In this document: positions 17,060-25,506 of the stretch, one piece after another | Layout of the letters: the number at the start of each line of letters is the position of its first letter | How positions within the stretch are numbered: position 1 is the first letter of the stretch | NCBI GenBank assembly: GCA_023336205.1 | Contig: JALQCR010000023.1 | Location: 1-64,000 of the forward strand | Direction: 5' to 3' | DNA: 64,000 nt | From: Pseudanabaena sp. Salubria-1 | GTDB lineage: Bacteria > Cyanobacteriota > Cyanobacteriia > Pseudanabaenales > Pseudanabaenaceae | Made by a program: the position numbers and the translations under genes | The notes under the pieces: model-generated | What the model was told of the DNA's origin: nothing | Database searches by the model: none | Seen by the model: the letters and a program-made list of their open reading frames with translations, nothing else

Positions 17060-17123
17060 GCAAGATTTCCTTATGTCCCCAAAATGAAGGAATCGTTGTC
17101 GTACCCCTACTGGAGGGGGTGGA

Positions 17124-17306
17124 ATGCCTTTAGATCTAGCGTGGCAGATGACATTAAAAGAAGTAGTAAAATTACTATCTAAGCAAACTCAAACTCTTCA
17201 AGAGGTTGTTTTAGTGATCTATAAAAAAGAAGTTGTAAAATCTCTTGATGTCGTAGGAATCTTAGAAAAAGCTAATAGGGAAGGATGGACATCTCTTTTG
17301 TCTTAA
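17124..17306 (+). CDS. Small protein of unknown function next to the Tn3 end
   Basis: The product is 60 aa. The ATG at 17124 is preceded by GGAGGGGGTGG, a possible ribosome-binding site. It is helical and slightly amphipathic (LKEVVKLLSKQTQTLQEVVL, VVGILEKANREGWTSLLS). It begins 17 bp outside the right Tn3 repeat and may be the C-terminal remnant of a gene the transposon disrupted. No family recognised. Confidence 0.4.
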   Translation: MPLDLAWQMTLKEVVKLLSKQTQTLQEVVLVIYKKEVVKSLDVVGILEKANREGWTSLLS

Positions 17307-17697
17307 TTTTTCAATACTAACCCTGCTTAATTGACTGAATATTTACAGGTTTGTGAAATATTTTTTGTCCGATTTTTTGATGGATCGTGAATCGTTACAA
17401 ACTACGATCGCCAGTAAACCCAATTCCACAATCGCTACAATCTTGGCAAATTTACCTTAGAACCATATGCGATCGCTTCAGAATCAAGTCTTTTAGGCGA
17501 TGATGGCTAACGAGTATTTAGAATTGTCGTGCGATCGGGATTTGGCTTTTGTGAAGAGATTGGAGAAAGCGATATGTAAGGTTTCTTAATCCACAAAATT
17601 TCTGATTGAATCAATCTGAAGAAGTCTTAAGTCTATTGCTAGTTATAGAGTAAAATCTTTGCAGATAAGTGCAAGACATTTATAATAATAGAAAGCT
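17307..17697. other. 391-bp stretch without a supported gene
   Basis: The stretch contains HIP1-like palindromes, repeat unit R1 (17395-17479) and a very short open frame near 17500-17590 (MANEYLELSCDRDLAFVKRL) that I do not consider a gene. The end (17640-17697) is AT-rich and could hold the promoter of the next gene. Confidence 0.6.
17395..17479 (+). repeat. Imperfect ~85-bp intergenic repeat, unit R1
   Basis: The unit runs from ACAAACTACGATCGC through TCTTGGCAAATTTACC to ATATGCGATCGCTTCAGA. It matches R2 (19481-19567) along its length, with R3 (about 18637-18715) more diverged. In R2 the closing CATGCGATCGCTACAAG is the start of the nuclease gene. In R1 the equivalent ATG opens a nine-codon frame that ends at TAG. 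Confidence 0.65.
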
Positions 17698-18603
17698 ATG
17701 GCATTAAGATTAACTTCAATAGTATCGTTTTTCCTGATTTATTCTTTGAGTACAATTATCTACTCTTGCCATAATTCTTATGTTAATAGCGAAGAATTTA
17801 TTGGAGATTGGGAAGGTGAATATGTTTGCCCAGAAATTCCTGAGACAAAGACTGAAGATTTAGTCACTATAAAGCAAGGTAATGGATCATCCGATTTTCT
17901 CGTTTCCTTACATAGGAATTCGTTAAACCCTTCCGAAAATATTAAAGCAACTTTAGTTAATGACGCGATTGTTTTTTCTGAAGAATCAGATGGTAAAACT
18001 GTTAGTAAAAATGCATTTTCAGTCAAAAATGGTGTCTTAAGCCTGAAGGTAGAGACTAACTTATTTGGGAATATTTCATGTCAAGGTAATTATAAAAAAG
18101 CAATTTTACAAAAGACTTCTATAGAAAAATACGATAAGGATGCCAATGATTTTGCAAATATATCCGTAGATCCTAAGAATAAAAAACCTAATGGAGGAGA
18201 AAAATTGCAGCAGATTCAGATTGGACAAGATCTCAATCAAGTCCGTGCGATTCTTGGAACACTACCGTATAGAAAAAAATCTAATAGTAGGCTGACTTGG
18301 AATTTTGAAAATCCCGCCGATACATTAATTGTTGATATTGCCTCTGGTAAAAATGAATCATCATTATCTTCTGCGAATGGTAACAAGAATCCAATTGCAA
18401 AAAAGGCAGTTAGTAAAATAAACGAGCAATGGAAAAAATCGCAAAGTTTATCAGTTAAATCTGCTGAAGATATAGTAGGCAGAAAAGCAGATAAGAAGCA
18501 GTTTAATTATTCGATTTTTTGGCATTCCAATAATGATAAATGCTTTGTTATTGATTTCTCTTCAGGCAAGGTTTATAAAAAAGAAGAACAGCAATGTTAC
18601 TGA
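17698..18603 (+). CDS. Hypothetical lipoprotein or secreted protein
   Basis: The product is 301 aa. The N-terminus (ALRLTSIVSFFLIYSLSTII, then YSC at residue 24) looks like a signal peptide with a loose lipobox ending at C24. The mature part starts with a short β-rich region (FIGDWEGEYVCPEIPETK, ISCQGNY) that includes several cysteines. A lysine/asparagine-rich linker and a second small region (IGQDLNQVRAILGTLPYRK, a SmpA/BamE-like 'LGxP' turn) follow. No enzymatic motif is seen and the family is not recognised. Its AT-rich codon use differs from the GC-richer housekeeping block further right. Confidence 0.7.
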   Translation: MALRLTSIVSFFLIYSLSTIIYSCHNSYVNSEEFIGDWEGEYVCPEIPETKTEDLVTIKQGNGSSDFLVSLHRNSLNPSENIKATLVNDAIVFSEESDGKTVSKNAFSVKNGVLSLKVETNLFGNISCQGNYKKAILQKTSIEKYDKDANDFANISVDPKNKKPNGGEKLQQIQIGQDLNQVRAILGTLPYRKKSNSRLTWNFENPADTLIVDIASGKNESSLSSANGNKNPIAKKAVSKINEQWKKSQSLSVKSAEDIVGRKADKKQFNYSIFWHSNNDKCFVIDFSSGKVYKKEEQQCY

Positions 18604-18636
18604 ACAGATAAGATCTCTAACCGTTATCAAGATATG

Positions 18637-18715
18637 ATCGTACATGAATCGATAAGCGAGACATTGATATGATATGGCAAAAATCCCCTAGAGCTATATG
18701 AAATCGCTTATGAGG
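18637..18715 (+). repeat. Diverged intergenic repeat, unit R3
   Basis: The core GGCAAAAATCCCCTAG then AGCTATATGAAATCGCTT corresponds to GGCAAATTACCCTAG then AACATCATGCGATCGCT in R2. The left half is weakly conserved. It lies upstream of the histidine phosphatase gene, just as R2 lies upstream of the nuclease gene. Confidence 0.4.
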
Positions 18716-18866
18716 CAAGGTTATTGACTCTGACTAGTCCTTCATGAGATCGCAGTTCGGTGTTTGTGAGGAGATTGAAGAAGGGGCTTTGGGGCTGCAA
18801 TCGTGGGGTGTTACGAAGTGCGATCAATCAGTTACGGTAAAATACAGAAACTATCTATCAAGAATT

Positions 18867-19445
18867 ATGCTCCAGAGTATTGTGGCGATCGCTAGTGTGA
18901 TGATGATGTCCGCAAATACTAGTTTTCAATCTGTTGCCCAATCTTCTGTAAATGATGAATGGGCTGCTCTCAAAGGCTCAGGCAAAGTCTTACTAATGCG
19001 CCATGCGCTTGCACCAGGCACGGGTGATCCCAGTGGATTTCAACTGGGAGACTGTAACACTCAGCGCAATTTGTCAGAAACAGGACGAGAGCAAGCTCTC
19101 CAAGCAGGGAATGAATTTCGGAAGCGGCGGATTCCTATTAAACAGGTTTTATCTAGTCAATGGTGTCGTTGTTTAGAAACTGCCAAGCTTTTGAATTTAG
19201 GAGAAGTGAAGCCAGTACCTTCTCTCAATTCCTTTTTTAGCGATCGCAGTACAGAAGATATCCAAACTGCTCAAACCCGCCGACTCATCACAGAACATCG
19301 CCAACAGGATGGTGTCGTGATTATGGTGACGCATCAGGTAAATATTACGGCTTTAACGGGTATTGTGCCGCGATCGGGTGCTGCTGTGGTGGTACAGGCT
19401 AACGCCGAAGGCGAAGTAATTGTAATTGGTGAACTAGATCCTTAG
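18867..19445 (+). CDS. Secreted histidine phosphatase family protein (Ais/SixA-like)
   Basis: I chose the ATG at 18867 because the protein from there (192 aa) opens with a signal peptide (LQSIVAIASVMMMSAN, cleavage near SVAQS). Upstream codons look non-coding. The catalytic box LLMRHALAPG gives the phospho-accepting H46. DCNTQRNLSETGREQA and SSQWCRCLETAKLL are typical of this branch, and MVTHQVNITALTG supplies the second histidine. Such enzymes remove phosphate from periplasmic substrates (Ais acts on lipopolysaccharide core). The actual substrate here is unknown. Confidence 0.85.
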   Translation: MLQSIVAIASVMMMSANTSFQSVAQSSVNDEWAALKGSGKVLLMRHALAPGTGDPSGFQLGDCNTQRNLSETGREQALQAGNEFRKRRIPIKQVLSSQWCRCLETAKLLNLGEVKPVPSLNSFFSDRSTEDIQTAQTRRLITEHRQQDGVVIMVTHQVNITALTGIVPRSGAAVVVQANAEGEVIVIGELDP

Positions 19446-19480
19446 AAGAGATGTCGAATGCTAAATAGACTATCTTTACC

Positions 19481-19567
19481 GTACAAACTGCGATCGCCTC
19501 TCAACCCAGTCATTCAAGCGCTATGATCTTGGCAAATTACCCTAGAACATCATGCGATCGCTACAAG
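19481..19567 (+). repeat. Imperfect ~85-bp intergenic repeat, unit R2
   Basis: This is a direct repeat of R1: ACAAACTGCGATCGCC, ATCTTGGCAAATTACCC, ATGCGATCGCTACAAG. It spans the region just upstream and the first five codons of the nuclease gene at 19552, which suggests duplication and decay of a gene start. Confidence 0.65.
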
Positions 19568-19835
19568 CTTTTTCCCTATCAGTATTACTTGTTGGCGGCT
19601 GCGGTCAAAATACGACACATAATCTCGACAATGACTATGGTAATGCCAACATAAAGCTAGGAAATCCCAGTAAAGCCACAACTGATGTTTCAAATGTCGA
19701 TAACTATTTGATGCTGAAGCCTGAATATGTTTTGAGCTATAGCAAGAGTCGCAATTTAGCAAACTGGGCTTCGTGGCAACTAAATAGATCGTGGATGGGA
19801 GATGCAAAACGACAAAACAATTTCCACCCCGATCC

Positions 19836-21309
19836 GGGTGCAATTAAAAGTGAAAGTTCAGCTCAATAAGAAATGGAAGAAAGATTAAGCCAATAAGCAT
19901 CCCAATCTTGATTAGTACGGCAGATCCTAAGAGCAAGCATAGCCTTAGCATTTTCAATCGTCCACCAAGAGCCAGCAAGCTTTAAACGATTTTGAATAAC
20001 ATAGCGGTGACCACTCTCAATTTCACCAGAGCCAATGGGTAAATTGGAGTCAATCGTGCCCTGATAGTCTAGACGATTAGGACGATTGAAAAGATAGCGA
20101 TAAGCGGATCTAACCACAGCCAGATTGTCAGGAACAGATTCAGGTTCTTGAAACGGCTTAAGAGCTTCAAGGACAGCCGAAGCATGATTGGATTTGAGTT
20201 GTTGCTTCTGCACATCCATCCATGCTTTCGGAGCATCTGGGGAACAAACGCGACTTGCATCGGCTAGATATTCACATACATGATAGAAATCTAGTAAGTA
20301 GCGACTAAGTACACCAAAACGCTGCTCGATTTGGCTAGCAATCCAAGGCGCACCGTCGCCAACCCCATGCACAAAGGTTTCTTCTCCCAATCCAGCACGG
20401 ATAGCACAATCAAGTAATGCTGCTCCTGCATCATCAGTCGAGCCTATCGTTGCTCCGAAAATAGGCTGCTCTTGCTCAGGGGTACGCGCCGAGGTTAGAC
20501 GCGCTTCTTTCCAGCTAATTTTACGCGTCTTACGACGGTCAACTTCTTCGCCATCAGTTTCGCTTGCCGTTGTTTCCACAATCGGAATCATTGTCCCATC
20601 CATCTCCGCTATTAAAAACTCCACACCCTCGATTGCTGGGAATCCTGTTTCCCAACTCTGCGTTTCTAATATACGCTGGGCATGACTTTCTGTGATCTCC
20701 TGTCCTGCACTAATTGGGATGCTTATTCCATGATGTTCCATCATTTTTTTTGGGATTTTCCCAAACGCTACATCTGACCCAAAGTCGGTAATCACTCTCT
20801 GCAATGGGCGTGAATATCCTCGGCAATGTACTTCGGCGGCTTTTTGAAATGGTCTCACTACCTGTTTGGACTCTCTTCCAAATTCGATGTACCTTTGCTC
20901 TAGTACTTCGATGCGTCCATATCGGCTGTACCAATAGAGTTTTTTTTACCACCTCGGTGTGAAGATGGATTCGCGGCGATATATGCTTCGCTTTGCTTGA
21001 TTTCTTGCCGCGTTGCCCATGTTTGTAGTGCTGTTTGTCCTAACTGACGGATTTCTTCTATCACTCGTTCCTCGGCTGCGTCGGCTTTGATTAGATCACC
21101 TTCTGCATTTTCTACAACGGATAATAATCCTTCGATTTTCGCTTTCAATTCAGGATAATCGTTTAGTCTTTCTTCTATGCTTTTACTGGACGATGCTGTT
21201 TTTGTTTTTATATTCACGGCTCAATTTTATGACTTCTTTGGATTAGAACTGTTATCCATCATACTTTCTAACCTACTTTATTTCTCCCATTTCACTTTTA
21301 ATTACACCC
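19836..21309 (-). mobile_element. ISKra4-family-like element with 9-bp target duplication
   Basis: The terminal repeats are GGGTGCAATTAAAAGTGAAA and GGGTGTAATTAAAAGTGAAA (one mismatch). CCCCGATCC is duplicated at 19827-19835 and 21310-21318. Length is 1474 bp. It is inserted into the NucA-type nuclease gene and carries a two-frame transposase. Confidence 0.88.
19863..21217 (-). CDS. ISKra4-like transposase, made by -1 frameshift at an A8 tract
   Basis: Frame 1 starts at the ATG at 21217 (helical start, then SSHRGGKKN) and would stop at 20900. At 20943-20950 the minus strand has eight A's after GGT. A -1 shift there continues as KLYWYSRYGRIEVLEQ into the large frame ending at 19863, which holds the DDE domain (AEMDGTMIPI, VHGVGDGAPWI, LLDFYHVCEYLA, GSGEIESGHRYVIQNRLK). 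The joined protein fits ISKra4-type transposases, where frameshifted reading is common. It is most likely functional rather than damaged. Confidence 0.8.
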
Positions 21310-21547
21310 CCCCGATCCAGCTTTGCCGAAAGGATGGTTCCACGTTACCACCAAAGACTATAGCGGCTCAGGATTCGATCGCGGACACTTGGTAAACTCT
21401 GAAGATCGCGGTCAGTCAGTAGAGACGAACTCATCTACTTTTTTAATGACAAACATCGTGCCTCAATCACCTGAGAATAACCAAGGTGTATGGGTACAAC
21501 TAGAAGAATATTCTCGCGATTTAGCTAAGCAAGGTAAAGACGCCAAT

Positions 21548-22531
21548 TCAAGGATGAAATGCAACGGGTTCTGATGAAGCAAAGAATACTTCGTAAGGAG
21601 TACGATAGTCAAGTGATTTTCTGGGTCTGTGATTGATCAAATTCACTGCCTTCTGAAAGTCCTCTTCTTTCACGATTTTAAAGTTTGTACTTTTGGGATA
21701 GAACTCTCTAATTAATCCATTGGTGTGTTCATTCAATCCACGTTCCCATGAATGATATGGATTCGCAAAGAAGGTCTCTAGTTTCAATCTTTCAGATAGC
21801 TTCTCATGCCCACAGAATTCTCTTCCATTATCAAAGGTCATTGTCTTTCGAGATGTTGATTCTATAGGCTCAAATAGATTGAATGTCACTCTGTTTATCT
21901 CATCCATCGTCTTGTTCTTAGCTAGTCCAGCAAGTAAATACTTCGATGCTTTATCAACATGCGTAACTACGATACCTGTGTGGTTGCACCCGATTACCGT
22001 ATCACTTTCCCAATGTCCAATCTCTGTTTTTAAATCTGCAATCTTCGGTCGATTCTCTATCCCTACCCTATTGGGAATGCCACCTCGCTTCTGATGGCGA
22101 CCTTTGCGCCTTCGTTGCTTTTGCTTCTGCCTCAGATATTGTTGATATATTCCCATCTCTTGATGGTTTGCATAGATCATCAGATAAATCGTCTCATAGC
22201 TGATTTTACCTAGCCCCTCCCTTTCCATTCTCCCTGCTAGTTGCTCTGGGCTGTGGTGTTGCTCTAACCGTTGTTTGACTTCGGCGATCGTCTCAGCACT
22301 GATGCTCTGAAATCTTACCTTTGCTTGTTTCCGTCTTGCTTTCATCAGGGCAACCGCAGTATCTGGCAAATAGCCAATCTGTCGCTCGTCTGTATTGCGC
22401 GATAACTCTCTTGAAATCGTACTTTTGTTTCGCTTCAAGCGACGACCTATCTCTGATACAGATAATTGCTCAATTACTCTTAGTTTATACAGTTCACTTC
22501 TTTCTGTGGTGGTAAGATGGACAAAGCTCAT
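21548..22531 (-). CDS. IS30-family transposase (promoter displaced by IS-A)
   Basis: The product is 327 aa, the same protein as the copies at 1747 and 52500, with the N-terminal helix-turn-helix and DDE core intact. IS-A copy 3 is inserted 9 bp before its ATG. The native promoter and the far terminal repeat are now 1.26 kb away, so expression would depend on read-through from IS-A's end. Confidence 0.93.
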   Translation of the reverse strand: MSFVHLTTTERSELYKLRVIEQLSVSEIGRRLKRNKSTISRELSRNTDERQIGYLPDTAVALMKARRKQAKVRFQSISAETIAEVKQRLEQHHSPEQLAGRMEREGLGKISYETIYLMIYANHQEMGIYQQYLRQKQKQRRRKGRHQKRGGIPNRVGIENRPKIADLKTEIGHWESDTVIGCNHTGIVVTHVDKASKYLLAGLAKNKTMDEINRVTFNLFEPIESTSRKTMTFDNGREFCGHEKLSERLKLETFFANPYHSWERGLNEHTNGLIREFYPKSTNFKIVKEEDFQKAVNLINHRPRKSLDYRTPYEVFFASSEPVAFHP

Positions 22532-22539
22532 GAGGGTAT

Positions 22540-23797
22540 CTGAGATCTTGCACCATTCCTGAAAGAGTTAAGTAGGAATGGGTTTGAGAATAATTTCAAA
22601 CCCATGACGAGCAGCAATATCGGCACTAATTTGGAGATACCTAAGAAGTTTCAACCAAAGGACAGAAGGAAATAAAACGGAAAGTGTCAAATCACAGGTA
22701 GCTTTCCAGTCCAAGACAGGAGGACTCGACCATTGATCAATCCAATGGGCCAAAAGATAAGCAAGCAGAGAGAGGATAAGCCAACGATAAACACCAAGTT
22801 TTGTAGATTGCCCAAAACAATGCAAACCAAAGCGATGTTTGATGGTTTTGAAGAATCCCTCAATCGCCCAACGCTTACGACCTAACATCACCAGATAAGC
22901 ACCAGAATAAGGATGAGAAGAGACAACAAAGCGTAACTCCCGTTTACTATCAGCTCTTTTGAGCCAAAACCAAGAGATCGTCAAAGGCTGAGTTAGCCCT
23001 TCTAGCAAAATTTGTTGTCCACGTTTGCCATGACGATAAAGTTGTTTGACTGTACGGCCATCTTGAAGTTTACGATTGTTGCGTACACCGACAACGATGC
23101 GCCAAGTCTTGGCGCGGACAGTATTGAAAAACTTCACCGTACTAAACTCAGTATCAGCAAGGACAATCACAGTCTTGCCTTGGGTTAGTTGCTTGGGTAC
23201 TGTCCCCAATAACTTACAAGCTAAGTCAGAGGGACTGGGGTATCCTTTGCCGCGCCATACTCTAAAACTCCATGGTACGCGCCACTCTCCATAGACCAGA
23301 TACAGTACAACCAGATGTAGTCCTCGCTTTCCGTTTAGTATTCTCACCCATGGGTCTGGTTCGTTTTGGGTGGGATTGCTCAAATGTAAAAACTTGCCGC
23401 TTTTTTCTAGGGTAGTCAAGTCTATCAGTATCTTTAATGGCACTTGTTTCGATGGGCGATGCTTGGCGATTTGTCCCAAAATAGCCTGCCGTGTTGACCG
23501 AATTACTGCTCTCGTTGACCAGTTATAGTGATTGAGAAATCGGCTGAGTGCACTCGCTGATTTTATCTGTGTATGTTCTGGATAAGGATGCCTTTGTGCT
23601 TCGAGAAATAGTCCTAGTATTGCATTGAGACTTGCTGTTTGATACACACTTGGCATCAAACACAGAAGACTATACACTAGCCCTTGGGCGTGCTTAACGA
23701 TGCTTTCCATGCTCGTTATTTAATTTACTACTACGCCCTTTTTTTCACATTTCTGCTCTTTCTGCAACCCCTTTTCTTGAATGGTGCAAGATCTCAG
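22540..23797 (-). mobile_element. IS-A copy 3, intact, TSD GTAT
   Basis: The 1258-bp element has CTGAGATCTTGCACCATTC at both ends and GTAT duplicated at 22536-22539 and 23798-23801. It sits inside the leader of IS30 copy 2. This copy defines the element: 87 bp from end to start codon, one transposase gene, 4-bp duplication. Confidence 0.95.
22568..23710 (-). CDS. IS-A transposase (IS4/IS701-like DDE)
   Basis: The product is 380 aa. Features: an N-terminal helical region (MESIVKHAQGLVYSLLCLMP), a first aspartate segment KILIDLTTLEKSGKFL, a second aspartate segment VIVLADTEFSTVKFF, and the C-terminal R-x3-E-x6-K signature in RWAIEGFFKTIKHRFGL. The 380-residue length and 4-bp duplication fit IS701-like elements, and the YREK-type signature is shared with IS4. 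Same translation as the copies at 26876 and 57794. Confidence 0.93.
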   Translation of the reverse strand: MESIVKHAQGLVYSLLCLMPSVYQTASLNAILGLFLEAQRHPYPEHTQIKSASALSRFLNHYNWSTRAVIRSTRQAILGQIAKHRPSKQVPLKILIDLTTLEKSGKFLHLSNPTQNEPDPWVRILNGKRGLHLVVLYLVYGEWRVPWSFRVWRGKGYPSPSDLACKLLGTVPKQLTQGKTVIVLADTEFSTVKFFNTVRAKTWRIVVGVRNNRKLQDGRTVKQLYRHGKRGQQILLEGLTQPLTISWFWLKRADSKRELRFVVSSHPYSGAYLVMLGRKRWAIEGFFKTIKHRFGLHCFGQSTKLGVYRWLILSLLAYLLAHWIDQWSSPPVLDWKATCDLTLSVLFPSVLWLKLLRYLQISADIAARHGFEIILKPIPT

Positions 23798-23891
23798 GTA
23801 TCCTAATTATTGTGATTAATATCAGAATATCCTTATGAGTCCCTTTACGCAAAGATCTCTAGGTGTTGCATTTCATCCTTGAATTGGCGGT

Positions 23892-24812
23892 TCACCAGAG
23901 TTATGGTATCTGGTCAAACCGACAATCCGCAAGCATGAAAGCGAAGAGGGAGTACTGATATTTGATGACACCCTAGAGCCAAAACCTTATAGTGATGAAA
24001 ATACGATAGTAGGGTGGTACTTTGACCATAGTAGTAACCGTAGTGTCAAAGGCATAAATATCCTCAACTGTATTTATCACAACGAAGCCATCAGCTTACC
24101 TGTCGCCTTTGAAATTGTCCAAAAACTTCAAGAGGTAACCGACACAAAAACAGGTAAAACAAAATTCGTATCTGAGGAAAGCAAAAATGAGATGATGCGA
24201 AACATGCTTCATGTCTGCTGCCAGAATCGACTAAAGTTCAGTTATGTATTGGCCGATAGTTGGTTCAGCAGCAAAGAAAATATGCAATACATTAAGCTCC
24301 GAGTCAAAAAAGACTTCATCATTGCTCTTAAAGGCAATTGTTTGGTTGCATTATCTCCAGACGATAAATGTCAAGGACATTTCGTTAATCTTGAGTCAAT
24401 TGAGTTAAACCCAGATTCTTGTTGCAAGGTATTTTTAAAGGGACTTGATTTTCCAGTCTCGATCACTAAGCAGGTTTTTAGAAACAAAAATCAATCGACA
24501 GGGATTTTGTATTTAGCTTGTAGTAATCTCGACTTAACTGCAACTGACATCAACACAATCTATCAAAAACGATGGAAAGTCGAAGAATTTCATAAGTCTT
24601 TGAAATCTAATCTCGCTCTTGCTAAGTCTCCTACAGGGATTGCTCATACTCAGAAAAATCACATCTTTGCTTGCTTTTTTGCTTTTGTTAAGTTAGAGCG
24701 CCTTCGGATCAATACGAAACTCAATCATTTTGCTCTCAAGGCTAAACTCTACTTCAATGCTGTTAGGGCTAGTTTCTCTCTTCTTCAAAAACTGTCTGTT
24801 CCTTCCACGTAA
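23892..24812 (+). pseudogene. DDE transposase lacking its N-terminus (different IS4-superclass IS)
   Basis: The frame is open from the IS30 border for 306 codons. IFDDTLEPKPYSDENTI contains the first aspartate, YVLADSWFSSKENM the second, and RWKVEEFHKSLKSNL the R-x3-E-x6-K glutamate. The N-terminal ~100 residues expected before IFDDT are missing, replaced by IS30 copy 2. The sequence shares little with the IS-A transposase, so it is a separate element. The far end may be near TTCCACGTAAC (24806). Confidence 0.82.
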
Positions 24813-24993
24813 CATCAGTGATAAAGCGATTGCCACTTTATTGCATCCGCTTTATCAACTGCACTTAATGTTTATAGAAAATTAGGTTGTATAGCAGTTG
24901 AAGAATTCATATTCTGTAGAGCTACATTCCATTACCAGTCCAACGTAATCTGACATCGCAAAAATTCTTTCCACGTAATATCGGCACCAAAAC

Positions 24994-25506
24994 ATGAATA
25001 ATAACGACTATCCAAATGACTTTCCAGAATTCCGAATCATTAATTCATTCACTCTAGAAGTAACCCCAACTGCTCAGTTCGACTCTTCAGTCTCCGCGTC
25101 AAATGCCGCAGCATCGCCACTGACCGTAAATACTGAAAGCGAGATCGAACCTCTCATCCTGCTCGCTGAAGACAACGAAGCAAATATCCAAACCTTCAGC
25201 TCTTATCTAACCGCAGTCAATTACCGTGTTATCCTCGCCAGAGATGGAGAAGAAGCAGTTGCGATAACTAAGACTTCTTCTCCAGATATCATCCTCATGG
25301 ATATTCAAATGCCGAAAATGAATGGTCTAGAAGCGATCAGGCTGATTCGTACTGACGAAACAATTGCCAAAATTCCGATTATTGCCTTAACTGCTCTGAC
25401 AAAGGAAAGCGCTCGCGAAGAATGTCTAAAGGCGGGAGCAAATGCATATCTGGCTAAACCAGTTAAGTTAAAAACCCTCAATGCCTTAATTCAGCAATTT
25501 TTATAG
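24994..25506 (+). CDS. Response-regulator receiver domain protein
   Basis: The product is 170 aa. After a ~50-residue polar, low-complexity N-terminal tail comes a complete REC domain. E59-D60 form the acidic pocket, D103 (LMDIQMP) is the phosphorylation site, T133 (ALTALT) the switch residue and K155 (LAKPV) the conserved lysine. There is no output domain. It could be a CheY-like single-domain regulator or the C-terminal receiver of a hybrid kinase whose front was lost, since an IS fragment ends 180 bp upstream. The partner kinase is not evident. Confidence 0.85.
   Translation: MNNNDYPNDFPEFRIINSFTLEVTPTAQFDSSVSASNAAASPLTVNTESEIEPLILLAEDNEANIQTFSSYLTAVNYRVILARDGEEAVAITKTSSPDIILMDIQMPKMNGLEAIRLIRTDETIAKIPIIALTALTKESAREECLKAGANAYLAKPVKLKTLNALIQQFL

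Larger units (their letters stand above)
12932..17107. mobile_element. Tn3-family transposon, 4176 bp, resolvase and transposase only
   Basis: Both ends carry a 39-bp inverted repeat starting GGGGTACGACAACGATTCC (12932-12970 and 17069-17107, two mismatches), the GGGG start expected of Tn3 ends. Inside are divergent tnpR and tnpA with an intervening palindromic region. No passenger gene is present. The flanking 5-mers AAGTT (12927-12931) and TACTG (17108-17112) do not match, so the usual 5-bp duplication is missing, suggesting rearrangement at one flank. Confidence 0.9.
19552..21540 (+). pseudogene. DNA/RNA non-specific endonuclease (NucA-type), split by ISKra4-like IS and cut by IS30
   Basis: The N-terminal part is 19552-19835. 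It has a signal peptide with a lipoprotein-like LVGGC motif, then a YVLSYSKSRNLANWASWQL segment. The gene resumes at 21319 after an IS with a 9-bp duplication. This second part has the catalytic DRGHL motif and NIVPQSPENNQGVW, the metal-binding asparagine region of the ββα-Me NucA/EndoG family. The coding sequence is then cut at 21540 by IS30 copy 2, and unrelated transposase DNA follows it, so the C-terminus is lost. The intact protein would be an exported, Mg-dependent nuclease. The frame reads through cleanly when the IS is removed. Confidence 0.88.
21541..23889 (-). mobile_element. IS30 copy 2, interrupted by IS-A copy 3
   Basis: The ends CGCCAATTCAAGG (21541) and CCTTGAATTGGCG (23889) are intact. 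IS-A is inserted between the promoter end and the transposase start, 9 bp upstream of the ATG. No 3-bp duplication is seen (AGA on the left, GTT on the right). The left flank is the nuclease gene and the right flank a truncated transposase, so this IS marks a rearrangement junction. Confidence 0.9.

Noticed and set aside
17502..17590. 29-codon frame MANEYLELSCDRDLAFVKRL...
   Set aside because: It is too short, has no clear ribosome-binding site and no recognisable family. It could be the tail of a lost gene but cannot be supported.
18744..18866. Upstream extension of the histidine phosphatase
   Set aside because: Residues before the ATG at 18867 precede a clear signal peptide and show no conserved character.
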